NCBI GenBank assembly: GCA_005656395.1
Contig: SRSI01000045.1
Span: 1-64,000, forward strand
DNA: 64,000 nucleotides
Direction: 5' to 3'
DNA from: Strongyloides papillosus
Taxonomy: Eukaryota > Nematoda > Chromadorea > Rhabditida > Strongyloididae
Notes under the pieces: generated by a model
What the model saw: the letters and a program-made list of their open reading frames with translations, nothing else
Database searches by the model: none
Told to the model about the DNA's origin: nothing
Translations under genes and position numbers: made by a program
Shown here: one piece after another, positions 1 to 10,192 of the stretch
How positions within the stretch are numbered: the first letter of the stretch is position 1
How the letters are laid out: each line of letters begins with the position of its first letter

Positions 1-240
1 TGGATTATACTCTACCATTCTTTTTAATTTTTCGTTCTCAATAACACTTACTCCACGAAAACTCTTCTTTCTTTGAAGACTTATATTTCCATTGCGGAAT
101 TTCTGGAACTAACATTGTATAATTCGTTTGTAAGTAGATCCTTGGCCAAGTGAATTATTAATTTTCCTTTAAGTTTTGACTTCTGCTTTGCCAAGTTTGA
201 ACTCGTACAAGTAGATTGGTTGAAAATCCATTTTTGACAT
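1..240 (-). pseudogene. mariner transposase N-terminal DNA-binding region, decayed
   Basis: Minus-strand translation from the ATG at 240 reads like the paired helix-turn-helix region of mariner transposases: a YLYEFKLGKAE stretch, then FQKFRNGNISL and IENEKLKRMVEYNP. These match the family pattern iLYeFrrG...WFqrFrsGd.sL...lk.lve.nP, which I know from established mariner sequences. At least two in-frame stops (after about residue 22 and again about 25 codons later) show it is dead. The catalytic DD34D part is outside the window. No host function is implied. Confidence 0.75.
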
Positions 241-428
241 AACTTCTTTTTAGAGTAATAGCAACTTTTTATTAATTGCGAACAAAATGCAAAAAAATGA
301 CAATAATGGTCCCCAATTTGCTCTACAAGATGATATATATTTTGTAGCGATACGTGAACGTATAAAAAAGTTGTAATCATTTAAAATTTGATGATCTAAA
401 AAGCGACATTTTCAATTGAACAACCTAA
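1..428 (-). mobile_element. mariner-family DNA transposon, 5' end, cut by window edge
   Basis: On the minus strand the element opens with a terminal repeat starting TTAGGTTGTTC, next to a TA dinucleotide at 429-430, as expected for a mariner inserted at TA. A relic of the N-terminal transposase begins about 190 bp inside (ATG at 240-238). The terminal repeat resembles the right end of the mariner at 41016 (TTAGGTTGTCC, then a GCTTTTT run), so both belong to one family. The other end lies beyond the window. Confidence 0.75.
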
Positions 429-479
429 TATAAATAATCCAAAAATAAGGCTTGCATACGCTTTCTAGATAGTAATCCC

Positions 480-1030
480 TGTTTATAGAAAAAAAAATAA
501 CTTTTACACATTTTAATTTAAAATAAGAACGAATATTAAAATAATATTTTTATTACTAATACTTTGTTTGAGTAAATAATTATTGCTTTTCATTATTATT
601 TTTATGAAATTTTCAAATTTTTGTTGTTAGTGGACTGTTTAGAATAATGATCTTTATTAAAACATCAATAATTTTACACGGAATTGACTTTTAATATCAT
701 ATTTTATAAAATAAAAAAACAAGTTAAGATCTAAATGAGCATAATGTCATAAAAAATATTAAAATTAAAAAAAGTTACATTAATTTAAAAGTCAAACATA
801 TATATCTTTATAGAAAAACGGCAAAAAATAAGCGAAAACTTAATATTTTGCGTTGTTTAAAAATTTTTGCTATCGCTTGATATTTTTTAAATTCCAATAA
901 TATTCAATTTTTTAAAATAGTGGAACATTTTTTTTCATTATACATAGAATTGTCAAAATTTGTCTTTTTTATGTGTGTATAAACTGAATATATTCTCTAC
1001 ATCTTTTTTAAGTCTCTTTTTTGAAAGATT
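480..1030 (-). repeat. repeat module copy 1 (inverted relative to 8.1-8.6 kb)
   Basis: This AT-rich non-coding stretch matches 8075-8590 read on the opposite strand, including recognisable pieces such as AAGTTAAGATCTAAATGAGC and GCTATCGCTTGATATT. The shared order runs across about 500 bp with substitutions and small gaps. It matches 10.84-11.15 kb and 14.22-14.51 kb more weakly. I see no gene in it. The element at 1142-6191 and gene relic A lie between this copy and its inverted partner. Confidence 0.65.
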
Positions 1031-1141
1031 TGCATTTTGATATCTAGCATATCTGCCAGAATTTATATATTTTTTTATTTAAAATTAAAAAAACCTTGTT
1101 TTTGTAAGTAATTTATTAACATAAAATGATTTTTTAATTAT

Positions 1142-1305
1142 TGACATAGTGATGACAATATCACTATATAAACCCTTGTTAAAGATGGAATATCTCATAG
1201 ATAGCCTGTCGATAGCAGGGTAAGTTGCTTTTTTTTGTAATCATTTTTATATAGTTATTTCCAGCTTTTTTGGTAGCAATAAAAGGGTATTATTTTTTCA
1301 TTTCA
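1142..1305 (+). repeat. 5' LTR of element 1
   Basis: 164 bp, begins TGACATAG and ends ATTTCA (TG...CA ends). It contains TATATAAA at 1165-1172 as the probable promoter TATA box and AATAAA at 1278-1283 as the probable polyadenylation signal. It repeats at 6028-6191. The first bases also form a small palindrome (GTGATGACAATATCAC). Confidence 0.95.
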
Positions 1306-1323
1306 TGGCGATCCTGGCAGGAT
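1306..1323 (+). other. primer binding site of element 1
   Basis: TGGCGATCCTGGCAGGAT directly follows the 5' LTR. TGG pairs with the CCA end of a tRNA, and the next bases fit the acceptor stem of an arginine tRNA as I remember it from insects (CAGGATCG before CCA), with about one mismatch. The tRNA assignment is inference; the position and TGG start are directly visible. Confidence 0.75.
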
Positions 1324-1454
1324 TCTAAAAGAATAGAAGTACCTGCTTGACCAAATTAATTTACTAAAACGAGGAAGAATCTTGAACCAACCAAGAGTCT
1401 TTATTAACCTGCAATTTTCTTTATCTTTCAACGTTTAAACTAACCGAAAATTTG

Positions 1455-4400
1455 ATGACTATGTTTAATCAAATTGTAAGTCTTGCGTCATACAGAGGAG
1501 GTGTACCTTATGATGTGTTCTTTGCAAATGAGCTGTTTTTAAGAGAAATTGATACTTCAGATACTAAAGCTATTACTACATTTATTTACTGTCAAACGGA
1601 AGAAACTCGTCAAGAATTTTATCAGATTTATCCGGATCTAAGAGAGGTTACATGGGACAATATTCAGGAATTTGTCTGCGATCAAGCTAAGCCAACTCAA
1701 CTTTCAATGTCAGAAGTTCTTTCAATGTTTCATAAGGAAACCCGTAAAACAGATGAGCCTGCAGATGCTTACGCTATAAGACTGAAGGCCATGTTGCGCG
1801 AACATCTCTCTGCTCCAACAATTGATAATGTGGTTATGATGAAAATGCATTCTCAACTACCACGTGATGTTTTGCCAGATTTAGTGGAAACGACACAAGT
1901 AAAGCTGTCTGATGTTGTAAAAGTCTGGGATATCTTCTTACGTAAACTGAGAGTCAAAGCTTCTCAGTCAACCGGTCAAAATTCCTACAACCACCCAAGC
2001 CGTTCGTCACATAATGATGGTTCTTTCAGAAGGTCAAATCCGAATGGTTATGGCAATATGAAATTTTCCCAACCCGTTCATCAAGATACTTATCAAAGGT
2101 CTGGATGGAACTCAAATCTTCCAAATCAACAGTCAATTCCGAATAAACGTACTAATCAAAGCCCAGCTAGAGATTCTCAACTCCAAAGAGAGCCTGGTAA
2201 TCAAGATCATGTTTATAGAGCTCCTAAACCATGTTATACATGTGGTATAATAGGTCACTATTCTACAAATTGTCCAAGTAAAGTTGTTCAGCAAAAGTCT
2301 ATAAATTTGCCTGATAGTTTTACAAAAGCCCCGTTAATTTATGAATGTGTATCAATAGCTGATGAACCACAGATTGTACTTGTTGATTGTGGTGCTCAAG
2401 GTAATATTCTGGGTGCGGATAAAATTCATAATTTCTTGTCATATGGTGTAACATATTGTGAAGATATGATGGCTCAAGGTATAGGTGAAATTACTCAATC
2501 AATCAAAGCTTCAGTAACTCTTCCTGTTTATTATATTGGTACTCAAAAATTATATTCAGCGTTATTTTATTTCATTGAAGGATCTGAAACCATTATTAAT
2601 CATGAAACAGCGTATCACTTAGGTATTTCAATTGATTCGCGTATAACGGAGATAATGGAGAGTCGCACGAAAGTCATTGATATTTTGTCTTCACTGGATG
2701 AGATGGTATCTTCAAAACTGCTGACTTGTCCACATATATATGATGAAACTGTAATTTACCCAAAATTGGAAGCTGAAATAACATTTATTTCTCCACCGGA
2801 ATCCAAGCTTAGTAGACCTTACAATCTTAATGCAAAAGGTAAAGAAATTTTGTCTAAACATCTGGCTAAGGAATTGCGTCTTGGTAGAATTAGATATATA
2901 TCAAATCCTATTATATCTAGTCCTTGTTGTATAGCTATGAGTGATAAACCTCGGGTTTGTAATGATTCACGTTATGTCAATAAGTTTTTAACTAATGTAG
3001 ACGTAATCCTTCCCACTATTGAAGAAATACAATGTGCTATATCAGATACCCAATTTTTTACTAAGTTTGATTTATCTGACGCATTTAAGCAAATAAGAGT
3101 TTCAGAAAATCAGCAATACATTTCAACTATATCAACATTTCTAGGAACTTTTGTTAGTGATCGTTTACAATTTGGTTACCGACCAGCGTCGGGTATCTTT
3201 CATAATCTTCTTTCATCAGTTATGTCGCATATTCCAAATAAAATTCATTTCATTGATGATATTATCATAATAGGAGATTTTGAAACCCAAAGGAATGGTG
3301 TACTTAGTTTTATTGATGTCTGTGCAAAGTATAATCTAAAGTTAAATTTGTCTAAATGCATGTTCTTTCAAGATCAAGTACCTTTTCTCGGTCATGTTCT
3401 CACAAAAGGTGCAATTATACCAGATATAACCAGAACTGAATCTCTCTCTAAAATATCTAAGCCAATAACAGGTGATGATATGAAAGCTGTTCTTGGTAGG
3501 TTTAGTTATGTGGGGAAATTTATAAAACAATTTGCGAATGTAACTGCTCCTTTACATCCAACAGTAGAAAAAATTTACCACTGGTCCCAAGTTAGAGAGA
3601 AACATTGGGAAATGCTTTTAGAAGCAGCACGGAATTATATGAAACTTCATTATCCACCAAAAGATGTAGAATTAATACTACAGTTTATACCCACGGAGTT
3701 TTCATTTCATGTAGAAATTTATTTTTTGGAAGAAAAAGAAAAGAAACTAGTAAATGTTGTGATGAGAAAGATGAAAAATCATGAAATCCCATATTCACTA
3801 ATCGAAAAAGAATTGGCAGCCATCTCGGAGGCTATTGTTTCGGCTAATCATTTAATTCAAAGTAGACAAGTGAAAATAGTATCTCATTCAAAAATGGTAG
3901 AAACATTAACCAAACAACCCTTGGATTTAATGAAGAATAATTCAACTAGATTGCAGAGACTTTTATCTCCCATTATTTTATCTAATTTACCAATACAATA
4001 TATTAGTCGACCTTTGCAGCAAGTTGACGTTCCGAAATTGATAATAAAGAATCTTAACATCAAAAATGATAGATCAGTGAATACACGTATGGGTGAAGCT
4101 TTTAACTACTCTGAAATTCTGGACTTTCAATCTAAAGATCAAACAGTTACTCTTTTACGTTCATATCTAAAAGGTGAACTCCAGAAGATTATAAAATTAC
4201 CACATTCGATTCAAGAATTATTACCAAAATTACATTTAGTGCAGGATTTGATTTGTTTTGATTTTAAACCTCTAGTATCTAAACAGATAGCAGAGCATGG
4301 TGCATCATGGATACATCAACTAAATCATTCTGGAGAAACGTTATTGTATGAAGAACTTAACAGTAAAATCGTATTTAAAGGATTATCTACAATAGCTAAA

Positions 4401-5933
4401 GAAACAGTAAAGAATTGTTTAATGTGTCAAAAAACTCGTATTAATGTAAGAAAACAACCACGTTCTTGGTCTCCTGCACTGTATCCACGACATAGAGGAC
4501 ATTTCGATATTGGTTATTTTGAAGGTCACACCATTATTTTACTGGTAGATGCATATAGCAATTATCTTCATGCAGCAGTTATTCCCAATAAAAAACCTGA
4601 TACTATTATAGCTTTCTTTGAACCCATTATTTGTAATCAGTATCCTTATCGTATTCTAGTATCCGATAATGAACCTGTCTTCCGATCAAAAGAACTTATC
4701 CAATTTTTTGAAACATGCTCTATATACTATGAATATCCTGTAGAAGTTATGAATTCAATTCCTTATACACCAACGACTAATGGTCTTGCCGAAAAATATG
4801 TAGGTCTGCTGAAAAGAAAATTAGTTAAAGGTATATCACAAAATATGTCATTTAAACAATCTTTCAAATGGTCAGTAGATTCTCTAAATAACACCATTAA
4901 CTCACGTACTAAACATACCCCGGCACGTTTATATTATGTTAATAATCAGGAACCTGTTCATGATCTTTTTCCATCAAAATTGATAACAGTAGAAGAAAAA
5001 CATGTCTTCTTCAAAAGAAGAGGCGAAAGTTCTAAAGTTTTTGAAGAAGGAACGATTATTGCTCAACTTGGTAGTCGTACATATTTGATAAAAGACAGTG
5101 AACAAAATGAAATTTTCGTTTCTAAAGATTTTGTACATTTTGGGAAGGAATGTCCTACTATTAAATTCAAACCTTTAGAGGGTTTGGAAAACACGTTCTT
5201 AATGGATGAAGAAAATCCAATTTTCCAGGCATCTTCGCCCTCCCCCCCAGCAGAATGTGTAGAAAATGAAACTGATGAAAGATTACAAGATGAAGCCTCA
5301 GAACCTTTATGGAAAATATTGGAATGTGAAGCTGAGGGTATATCGTTGAAAAATGAAGATGAATTTTATGATTTTGTTGATAAGTTACCACAAGACGCAT
5401 CGTATTTAATGATTGATGGTTCCACATATCAAGGGGCAGGTATTGGTCTATACGGAGTTTTAGGTGAAAATGATATTGTATTAAGTGTAAGAAACTACCT
5501 ACGTGGAAAATCAACATCACCAAGGTTAGAAGTTGAAGCATTACATTCAGCTTTAAGATTGATCACTTATTTCAAAATTAAAGAATGTGTTATATTTTCG
5601 GATAATTCGTACTGTGTTAATGCCATAAATAAACATTGGTTATGGAAGTGGGTTGAAACTAAAACTACGTCTAAGAAAAAAAATGTTCCGGCTTATTTAT
5701 CTACATGGACAAAAATAGCTGAAATGTGGTCTCCAAAGTTTCTTATGGTACATGTTCGTGGGCATAAAATAGCTCCACATAACATCGCAGATCGTCTAGC
5801 TAGAGGAGAAAGTGTTGAACTTGAAATATCGGAGTTACCATTTCAAAGAGTGAAAAGAATTTACTTCCCCATTGAAGGTACTCAAGAATACGATTTAAGG
5901 AGAATTGCTATATCACAATCTCAGGGTGTTTAA
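1455..5933 (+). CDS. Gag-Pol polyprotein with degenerate internal RNase H and C-terminal RNase H
   Basis: 1492 aa from the ATG at 1455 (an in-frame TTG precedes it). In order: Gag; CCHC zinc knuckle C260-C273 (CX2CX4HX4C); aspartic protease with DCGA at D311; gypsy-type RT with LSDAFKQIRV and FIDDIII (D601, D602); a tether at about 730-860 where the usual RNase H acidic residues are mostly gone (no DAS motif, VSHSK in place of the usual DH); integrase with zinc-finger C988/C992 and a D1018, D1071, E1113 triad; an integrase C-terminal domain and an acidic linker; then a cellular-type RNase H at about 1315-1455 with D1321, E1359/E1361, D1383 and D1446, the last in GHKIAPHNIADRLA. It copies and integrates the element. 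The frame is unbroken, so it may be active. Confidence 0.93.
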   Translation: MTMFNQIVSLASYRGGVPYDVFFANELFLREIDTSDTKAITTFIYCQTEETRQEFYQIYPDLREVTWDNIQEFVCDQAKPTQLSMSEVLSMFHKETRKTDEPADAYAIRLKAMLREHLSAPTIDNVVMMKMHSQLPRDVLPDLVETTQVKLSDVVKVWDIFLRKLRVKASQSTGQNSYNHPSRSSHNDGSFRRSNPNGYGNMKFSQPVHQDTYQRSGWNSNLPNQQSIPNKRTNQSPARDSQLQREPGNQDHVYRAPKPCYTCGIIGHYSTNCPSKVVQQKSINLPDSFTKAPLIYECVSIADEPQIVLVDCGAQGNILGADKIHNFLSYGVTYCEDMMAQGIGEITQSIKASVTLPVYYIGTQKLYSALFYFIEGSETIINHETAYHLGISIDSRITEIMESRTKVIDILSSLDEMVSSKLLTCPHIYDETVIYPKLEAEITFISPPESKLSRPYNLNAKGKEILSKHLAKELRLGRIRYISNPIISSPCCIAMSDKPRVCNDSRYVNKFLTNVDVILPTIEEIQCAISDTQFFTKFDLSDAFKQIRVSENQQYISTISTFLGTFVSDRLQFGYRPASGIFHNLLSSVMSHIPNKIHFIDDIIIIGDFETQRNGVLSFIDVCAKYNLKLNLSKCMFFQDQVPFLGHVLTKGAIIPDITRTESLSKISKPITGDDMKAVLGRFSYVGKFIKQFANVTAPLHPTVEKIYHWSQVREKHWEMLLEAARNYMKLHYPPKDVELILQFIPTEFSFHVEIYFLEEKEKKLVNVVMRKMKNHEIPYSLIEKELAAISEAIVSANHLIQSRQVKIVSHSKMVETLTKQPLDLMKNNSTRLQRLLSPIILSNLPIQYISRPLQQVDVPKLIIKNLNIKNDRSVNTRMGEAFNYSEILDFQSKDQTVTLLRSYLKGELQKIIKLPHSIQELLPKLHLVQDLICFDFKPLVSKQIAEHGASWIHQLNHSGETLLYEELNSKIVFKGLSTIAKETVKNCLMCQKTRINVRKQPRSWSPALYPRHRGHFDIGYFEGHTIILLVDAYSNYLHAAVIPNKKPDTIIAFFEPIICNQYPYRILVSDNEPVFRSKELIQFFETCSIYYEYPVEVMNSIPYTPTTNGLAEKYVGLLKRKLVKGISQNMSFKQSFKWSVDSLNNTINSRTKHTPARLYYVNNQEPVHDLFPSKLITVEEKHVFFKRRGESSKVFEEGTIIAQLGSRTYLIKDSEQNEIFVSKDFVHFGKECPTIKFKPLEGLENTFLMDEENPIFQASSPSPPAECVENETDERLQDEASEPLWKILECEAEGISLKNEDEFYDFVDKLPQDASYLMIDGSTYQGAGIGLYGVLGENDIVLSVRNYLRGKSTSPRLEVEALHSALRLITYFKIKECVIFSDNSYCVNAINKHWLWKWVETKTTSKKKNVPAYLSTWTKIAEMWSPKFLMVHVRGHKIAPHNIADRLARGESVELEISELPFQRVKRIYFPIEGTQEYDLRRIAISQSQGV

Positions 5934-6009
5934 CTTATTCATGTAAATTTATAATATTACTTAGATTTTTTTGTGTAATTTTTATTGTCTTTATTATTTT
6001 TATCTTATT

Positions 6010-6027
6010 GTGCCCCCCCCCCCGGAG
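6010..6027 (+). other. C-rich tract in place of the polypurine tract
   Basis: Plus-strand DNA priming in LTR elements normally uses a purine run just upstream of the 3' LTR. Here the bases before TGACATAG are TTG-TG, a run of eleven C, then GGAG. Only GGAG is purine-rich. The C run could be a hypervariable slippage product or an unusual primer arrangement. Confidence 0.6.
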
Positions 6028-6191
6028 TGACATAGTGATGACAATATCACTATATAAACCCTTGTTAAAGATGGAATATCTCATAGATAGCCTGTCGATA
6101 GCAGGGTAAGTTGCTTTTTTTTGTAATCATTTTTATATAGTTATTTCCAGCTTTTTTGGTAGCAATAAAAGGGTATTATTTTTTCATTTCA
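6028..6191 (+). repeat. 3' LTR of element 1
   Basis: 164 bp and, by eye, identical base for base to 1142-1305. It is followed by the ATTAT target duplication. The downstream flank (6197 onward) is ordinary AT-rich sequence leading to gene relic A. Confidence 0.95.
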
Positions 6192-6396
6192 ATTATACTT
6201 AATCATATATAAATTGTCAGATTATTAATAATTAAAAATGGTGAATTAGTCAAGATGATTTGTTGCTATTGTAATAATACAAATAAAAAATCCATAAACC
6301 TAAAAAAATGGGAAAATTTCAGTTTTTTGTAATTACTAATTTCTTGATAAAAAAATATTGTTAAAATATTTTTTTTTATAATTTGTTTTTTTTAGT

Positions 6397-6942
6397 TTAA
6401 TTTAAAATAATATTTCCAAGATGACAGGTACAATCAGTTTTATCTTCATATCTACTGTTTTCTTCACAACTACTTTTATCCAAACATTCCTCTGGAATTT
6501 TATATTCCTTCGACTTATTATTATCATTTATAGTATAATTGACGGTAACAAGAAAAACTTATAAATAAATAATTATTTATTTTTTTATATATTTATTTAC
6601 CTTTTGGAAAATTTCCATTAAAAAATTTATGAAGAAGAAATGAATCATTTTTTCTTTTTACTGTACAATTTGTATAAACTTCTAAAGTTGTTTTATTTTT
6701 TAAATCTGCAATGACATATTTTATATTCGGATCGCTCCACGTAGTGTTTCCAATAACATCAACATTAAAATATTTATAATAATACTCAGTAGAATTAATA
6801 TTATATATTGAAATGATTGTAAATGCTGCAAATATTTTTAAAAAAATTATTACAAAATAATTTGATATTATAGAAATAAAATTTCTTTTAAATACTTATA
6901 ATTATGATTTAAAAATATTAAAAAATAAATATTTAAACTCAT
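6397..6942 (-). pseudogene. secreted transthyretin-like-type protein relic (gene A)
   Basis: Minus strand. A long first coding block (about 6890-6601) runs through a hydrophobic signal-like segment (ISNYFVIIFLKIFAAF) and several N-glycosylation-type sites. It ends in phase 1 at a GTAAAT donor at 6600. An AG acceptor at 6558 gives a 43-bp intron, and the second exon (6557-6397) contains YKIPEECLD and CHLGNIILN before TAA. Gene B and gene C have the same phase-1 mini-intron and the same IPxxC then C...LG arrangement. No in-frame ATG precedes the signal-like segment; the nearest ATG (6942) opens another frame that would need an unclear extra splice. I read it as a decayed or mis-starting paralogue. 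Confidence 0.5.
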
Positions 6943-6959
6943 ATTTTTAAGAATCAAAG

Positions 6960-8074
6960 AATAATAAATATGAAACAATTATATACTAATATTAATTTTA
7001 ATATAGATTGCAAAAATTTTAACATCATATAATCAGATTTCTAGTAGATGAGTAAATTCATAAAATATCGTCTGATATCAACATACATTAAAAAAGAACA
7101 AACGATCAATTGCGATATATAAAAAATGTTTATTAAAACAATGCTTGTGGTTACCCGTACCATAATATTTAAAATAAGTAAAATAATAAACTTTAAAATA
7201 CAAGTATTAGTTTAAAATGCGTGATGATTATTAATATTCGGTATAAGAAAGTGGTTAAAATAATAAAATAAAACATAAATAAGATGTAATTGGTGAGGAT
7301 TTTTTTTCAAATGAATCATATGATATCTTTTTGTCATTCTTTCTTATTAAGATTGAAGAATTATTTATATTTAATTTAATATTACACAAAAGTTTGTAAT
7401 GTTTGCCCATAAATTTTTCAAATTTTCATACAGAAGAAATTTTATTATTTAAAATTAAGATTTACTGTTTGCCCGACATCATACCTTTTAAAAACGCTAT
7501 TATGTACGTAACAAATTGTCAAAATTGTAATTATTTTTAAAGTAGTAATATAAGATACTAATAATAATTTGATTTTTCTTTCATTATGATCAAACATGAA
7601 GATTTAGAGATAAACACTATTTTTAATACAGTAATATCTTATTAAATTTTATTAATGATCAACTTAAATCAATTTACAATAAAAAAATACTCTCCGATAT
7701 TATTTTTCAATGGTTTTGTTCAGTGATCAATTATTTGCTCTACATGCAAATATTGAGAAAAAATAATTTAACAAACATCAGTAGGGTTATATTGTTGACA
7801 TAGTTTAAAAAACCATTTTTTTTTGACAATTACACTAAATAAATTAAACAAAAAATGATTTTTGAATTATGGATTTTTTTTACTCAAATCTTTAGTTTCG
7901 GGAGAGAGAACATTCGCTTGTCCATGAGTAAGCGAAATGGCATTTAAAAAAAAGGAAAAAAGTATATGTAAAATGGACAAGCAAATGTCCACTGTCTTAA
8001 AATATTTTATGATCAAATTAATTTATGATTTTAAAAATCAAAAAATATACACTCAAGAAAAAAAATGATTTTTT
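6960..8074. other. intergenic, AT-rich, with one tiny palindromic MITE
   Basis: No open frame or RNA gene that I can support. The only distinct structure is the ~100-bp inverted-repeat element at 7900-7998, listed separately. The rest is low-complexity A/T sequence. Confidence 0.6.
7900..7998. repeat. ~100-bp palindromic MITE, copy 1
   Basis: The ends are inverted repeats: GGAGAGAGAACATTCGCTTG at the left and, in reverse complement, AAGACAGTGGACATTTGCTT at the right, both followed by GTCCAT. A second copy with the same ends lies at 9158-9260. It has no coding capacity and is more GC-rich than its surroundings. Confidence 0.6.
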
Positions 8075-9000
8075 AGACACAAAAAATAAAAAGGACAAAT
8101 TTTGACAATTCTATCTACGATGGAAAAAAATGTCCCACTATTTTAAAAAATTGAATATTATTCAAATTTAAAAAATATCAAGCGATAGCAAAAATTTTTA
8201 TACAAAGCAAAATATTAGGTTGTCGCTTACTTTTTGCCGTTTTTTTACAAAGATATATATATTTGACTTTTAAATTAATGTGAATTTTTTTAATTTTGAT
8301 ATTTTTTATGACATTACGCTCATTTAGATCTTAACTTGTTTCTTTATTTTATAAAATATGCTATTAAAAGTCAATTTCGTGTAAAATTATTGATGTTTTA
8401 ATAAAGATCATTATTATAAATAATCTACAAACGGCAAAAAGTTTAAAATTTTATAAAAATAACAATAAAAAGCAATAATTATTTACTCACACAAAGTATC
8501 ATTAATAAAGATATTATTTTGATATTCGTTCTTATTTTAAATTAAAATATGTAAAAGTTATTTTTTTTATTATTAGTAAAAATCTATATTATTTTATAAC
8601 TTTTCATAAGTTTGATTTTTAAAGATGATTTTTAAAAGACATTATAAAAAAATTTAGAGTATCAAATGGGAAAATTTCATAGAATACAATTTTGTTAATA
8701 ATTCAAACTATTGAAAAATATTTTAAAAATGTCTTTTATAAAAGTTTTTGTAATTTTACATAGAGTTAAATTTTAACCATGTATTTTAAAATGGATTGTA
8801 AAAAACAACTTATACTCTAAAATAAAAATAATATACTAAAAAAGAGAAACTTATTTTAATAATTCTCTAATTATTGTTTTAATTTTTATAAACGAAATAA
8901 TCGCGATAAAATTAGTCGCAAATTAAAAAAATTCAAATTTTATTAGATGAGAAAAATTAATGACATTTTATGCAAACCTGCGTCTTTTTTTTTCTGTGTA
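8075..9000 (+). repeat. repeat module copy 2
   Basis: Its first ~515 bp are the inverted partner of 480-1030. Its later part (about 8200-9000) is a diverged direct copy of 10842-11580, with shared blocks such as CATAAGTTTGATTTTTAAAG and AAATTAGTCGCAAA in the same order. It precedes gene B's tail. Non-coding as far as I can see. Confidence 0.65.
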
Positions 9001-9157
9001 GGAGAAAAAAATGATTTTTTAAGGAATAAAATAATTATTCAAAGAAAATTATGATGAGATTGCCACTATATGTAACTTATTTTTGATTATTTTATTGGAT
9101 TTACTTCACATACGAATATGTACTCCGCAGCGACCCTATCTTAATTAAATTAAAAAA

Positions 9158-9260
9158 GAGACGGTGGAAATCATCTTACCCATGGTTACCCATAGACAAG
9201 CCAAATATTTTATAAAAAAAAATATAGTTAATAATGGACAAACGAATATCTACCGTCTCC
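9158..9260. repeat. ~100-bp palindromic MITE, copy 2
   Basis: Left end GAGACGGTGG and right end CCGTCTCC are inverted repeats, with GACAAACGAATAT near the right end corresponding to the CATTCGCTTGTC block of copy 1. A second, independently placed copy makes a small mobile element more likely than a chance palindrome. Confidence 0.55.
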
Positions 9261-9542
9261 ATACAATGTCTGATTAACTCATAAAATAAGCTTTAAGATA
9301 AAAAATTTATTTATGTTTGTAAAAATTATTCATTTATATTTAAAAAGGCTATTTATTAATGTTTTTTCTTAATATTACCAAGGTCTCTATTTTTCTAACT
9401 TAATATGTTGACAAACAAATTTCTTATATATCAGAAAATTTTTAAAATATTTTATTAAATTTTGCATATTATTATAAAAAAAAATTTGTCATTATTTGTG
9501 ACAAAAAAAAAAATACCTATGTTATTTTAATAGTGACTGTCA

Positions 9543-10074
9543 TTAATGCTTGCAAAAATTACAGTTTTTTTTAAAGTTAAAAATTTCGTCACTGTTAAGT
9601 TTTCTATGTTCAGATTTATTTTTTGGATTTGGATCGAGATATCCAAGATAACATAAAAAATGATATGTTCCGTCTAAATTGAGTTGTATATGATCGTCGC
9701 TGTCTTCACAATCACGTGGAATTTGTTTTGTAAAATTTATCTTAGAATTACTATAAGTAAAATTAGCATAAACCTCTAAAAATATAAAATTAAATAATTT
9801 TCTTTATTTTTTTACCATTTTTTTTTAATTTAGCATTTGTTACATTTGCAGAAATAGTAAATAGATAACCACATGGAATAATCGTTTTATTTTTAGGTTT
9901 TTTGCGGCCATTCATTCCTAGTTTCGCAGTAACATTTTGTGTACGGAATATATATCTACCTTCAGGACATCCAGGTGTTGCGCTAACACGAAGGTCGACT
10001 TTCTGGGCACAAATTTTAACGAAAACATATATTAAAATAATTAGAAATAATATTAATGTTATAAAAACTCTCAT
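9543..10074 (-). CDS. small secreted protein, transthyretin-like-type (gene B)
   Basis: Minus strand, two exons: 10074-9816 and 9775-9543, with a 40-bp intron (GT at 9815, TTTTTAG ending at 9776) in phase 1; 163 aa. I chose the ATG at 10074 because MRVFITLILFLIILIYVF gives a clean signal peptide; an upstream in-frame ATG at 10179 would add an unlikely charged leader. After the signal come VDLRVSATPGCPEGRY, several NxT/S sites, then NFTKQIPRDCED and LCYLGYLDPNP. The order of a Cys-containing first strand, IPxDC and a late LG/LN segment recalls nematode transthyretin-like (TTL) proteins, which are secreted beta-sandwich proteins of mostly unknown role. The family call is tentative. Relatives: gene A and gene C. 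Confidence 0.7.
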
Positions 10075-10192
10075 TTTTGGATATTTTATTTTAATACTGT
10101 GAAAGTAAAATTTCCTTAAATAGTAAAAATTACCATACAAAATTATTAGAAAATAAATATTTAATTTCTGAAGTATCATAGAACAGCAAATA

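Larger units (their letters stand above)
1142..6191 (+). mobile_element. intact Ty3/gypsy LTR retrotransposon with a C-terminal extra RNase H (element 1)
   Basis: Complete 5050-bp element: 164-bp LTRs at both ends (TGACATAG...ATTTCA), a 5-bp target duplication ATTAT at 1137-1141 and 6192-6196, a tRNA primer site directly after the 5' LTR, and one long gag-pol frame without stops. I found no difference between the LTRs by eye, so insertion is recent. The order protease, RT, RNase H, integrase and the RT motifs place it in Ty3/gypsy rather than copia. An additional RNase H domain follows the integrase. Immediately upstream of the 3' LTR there is a C11 run and GGAG instead of a long purine tract. 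Confidence 0.95.

Noticed and set aside
5167..5541. Minus-strand open frame opposite the end of gag-pol
   Set aside because: It lies within the well-supported plus-strand polyprotein and has no recognisable motif; a shadow frame.
9902..10102. Plus-strand open frame over gene B
   Set aside because: Antisense to the spliced, signal-peptide-bearing gene B.
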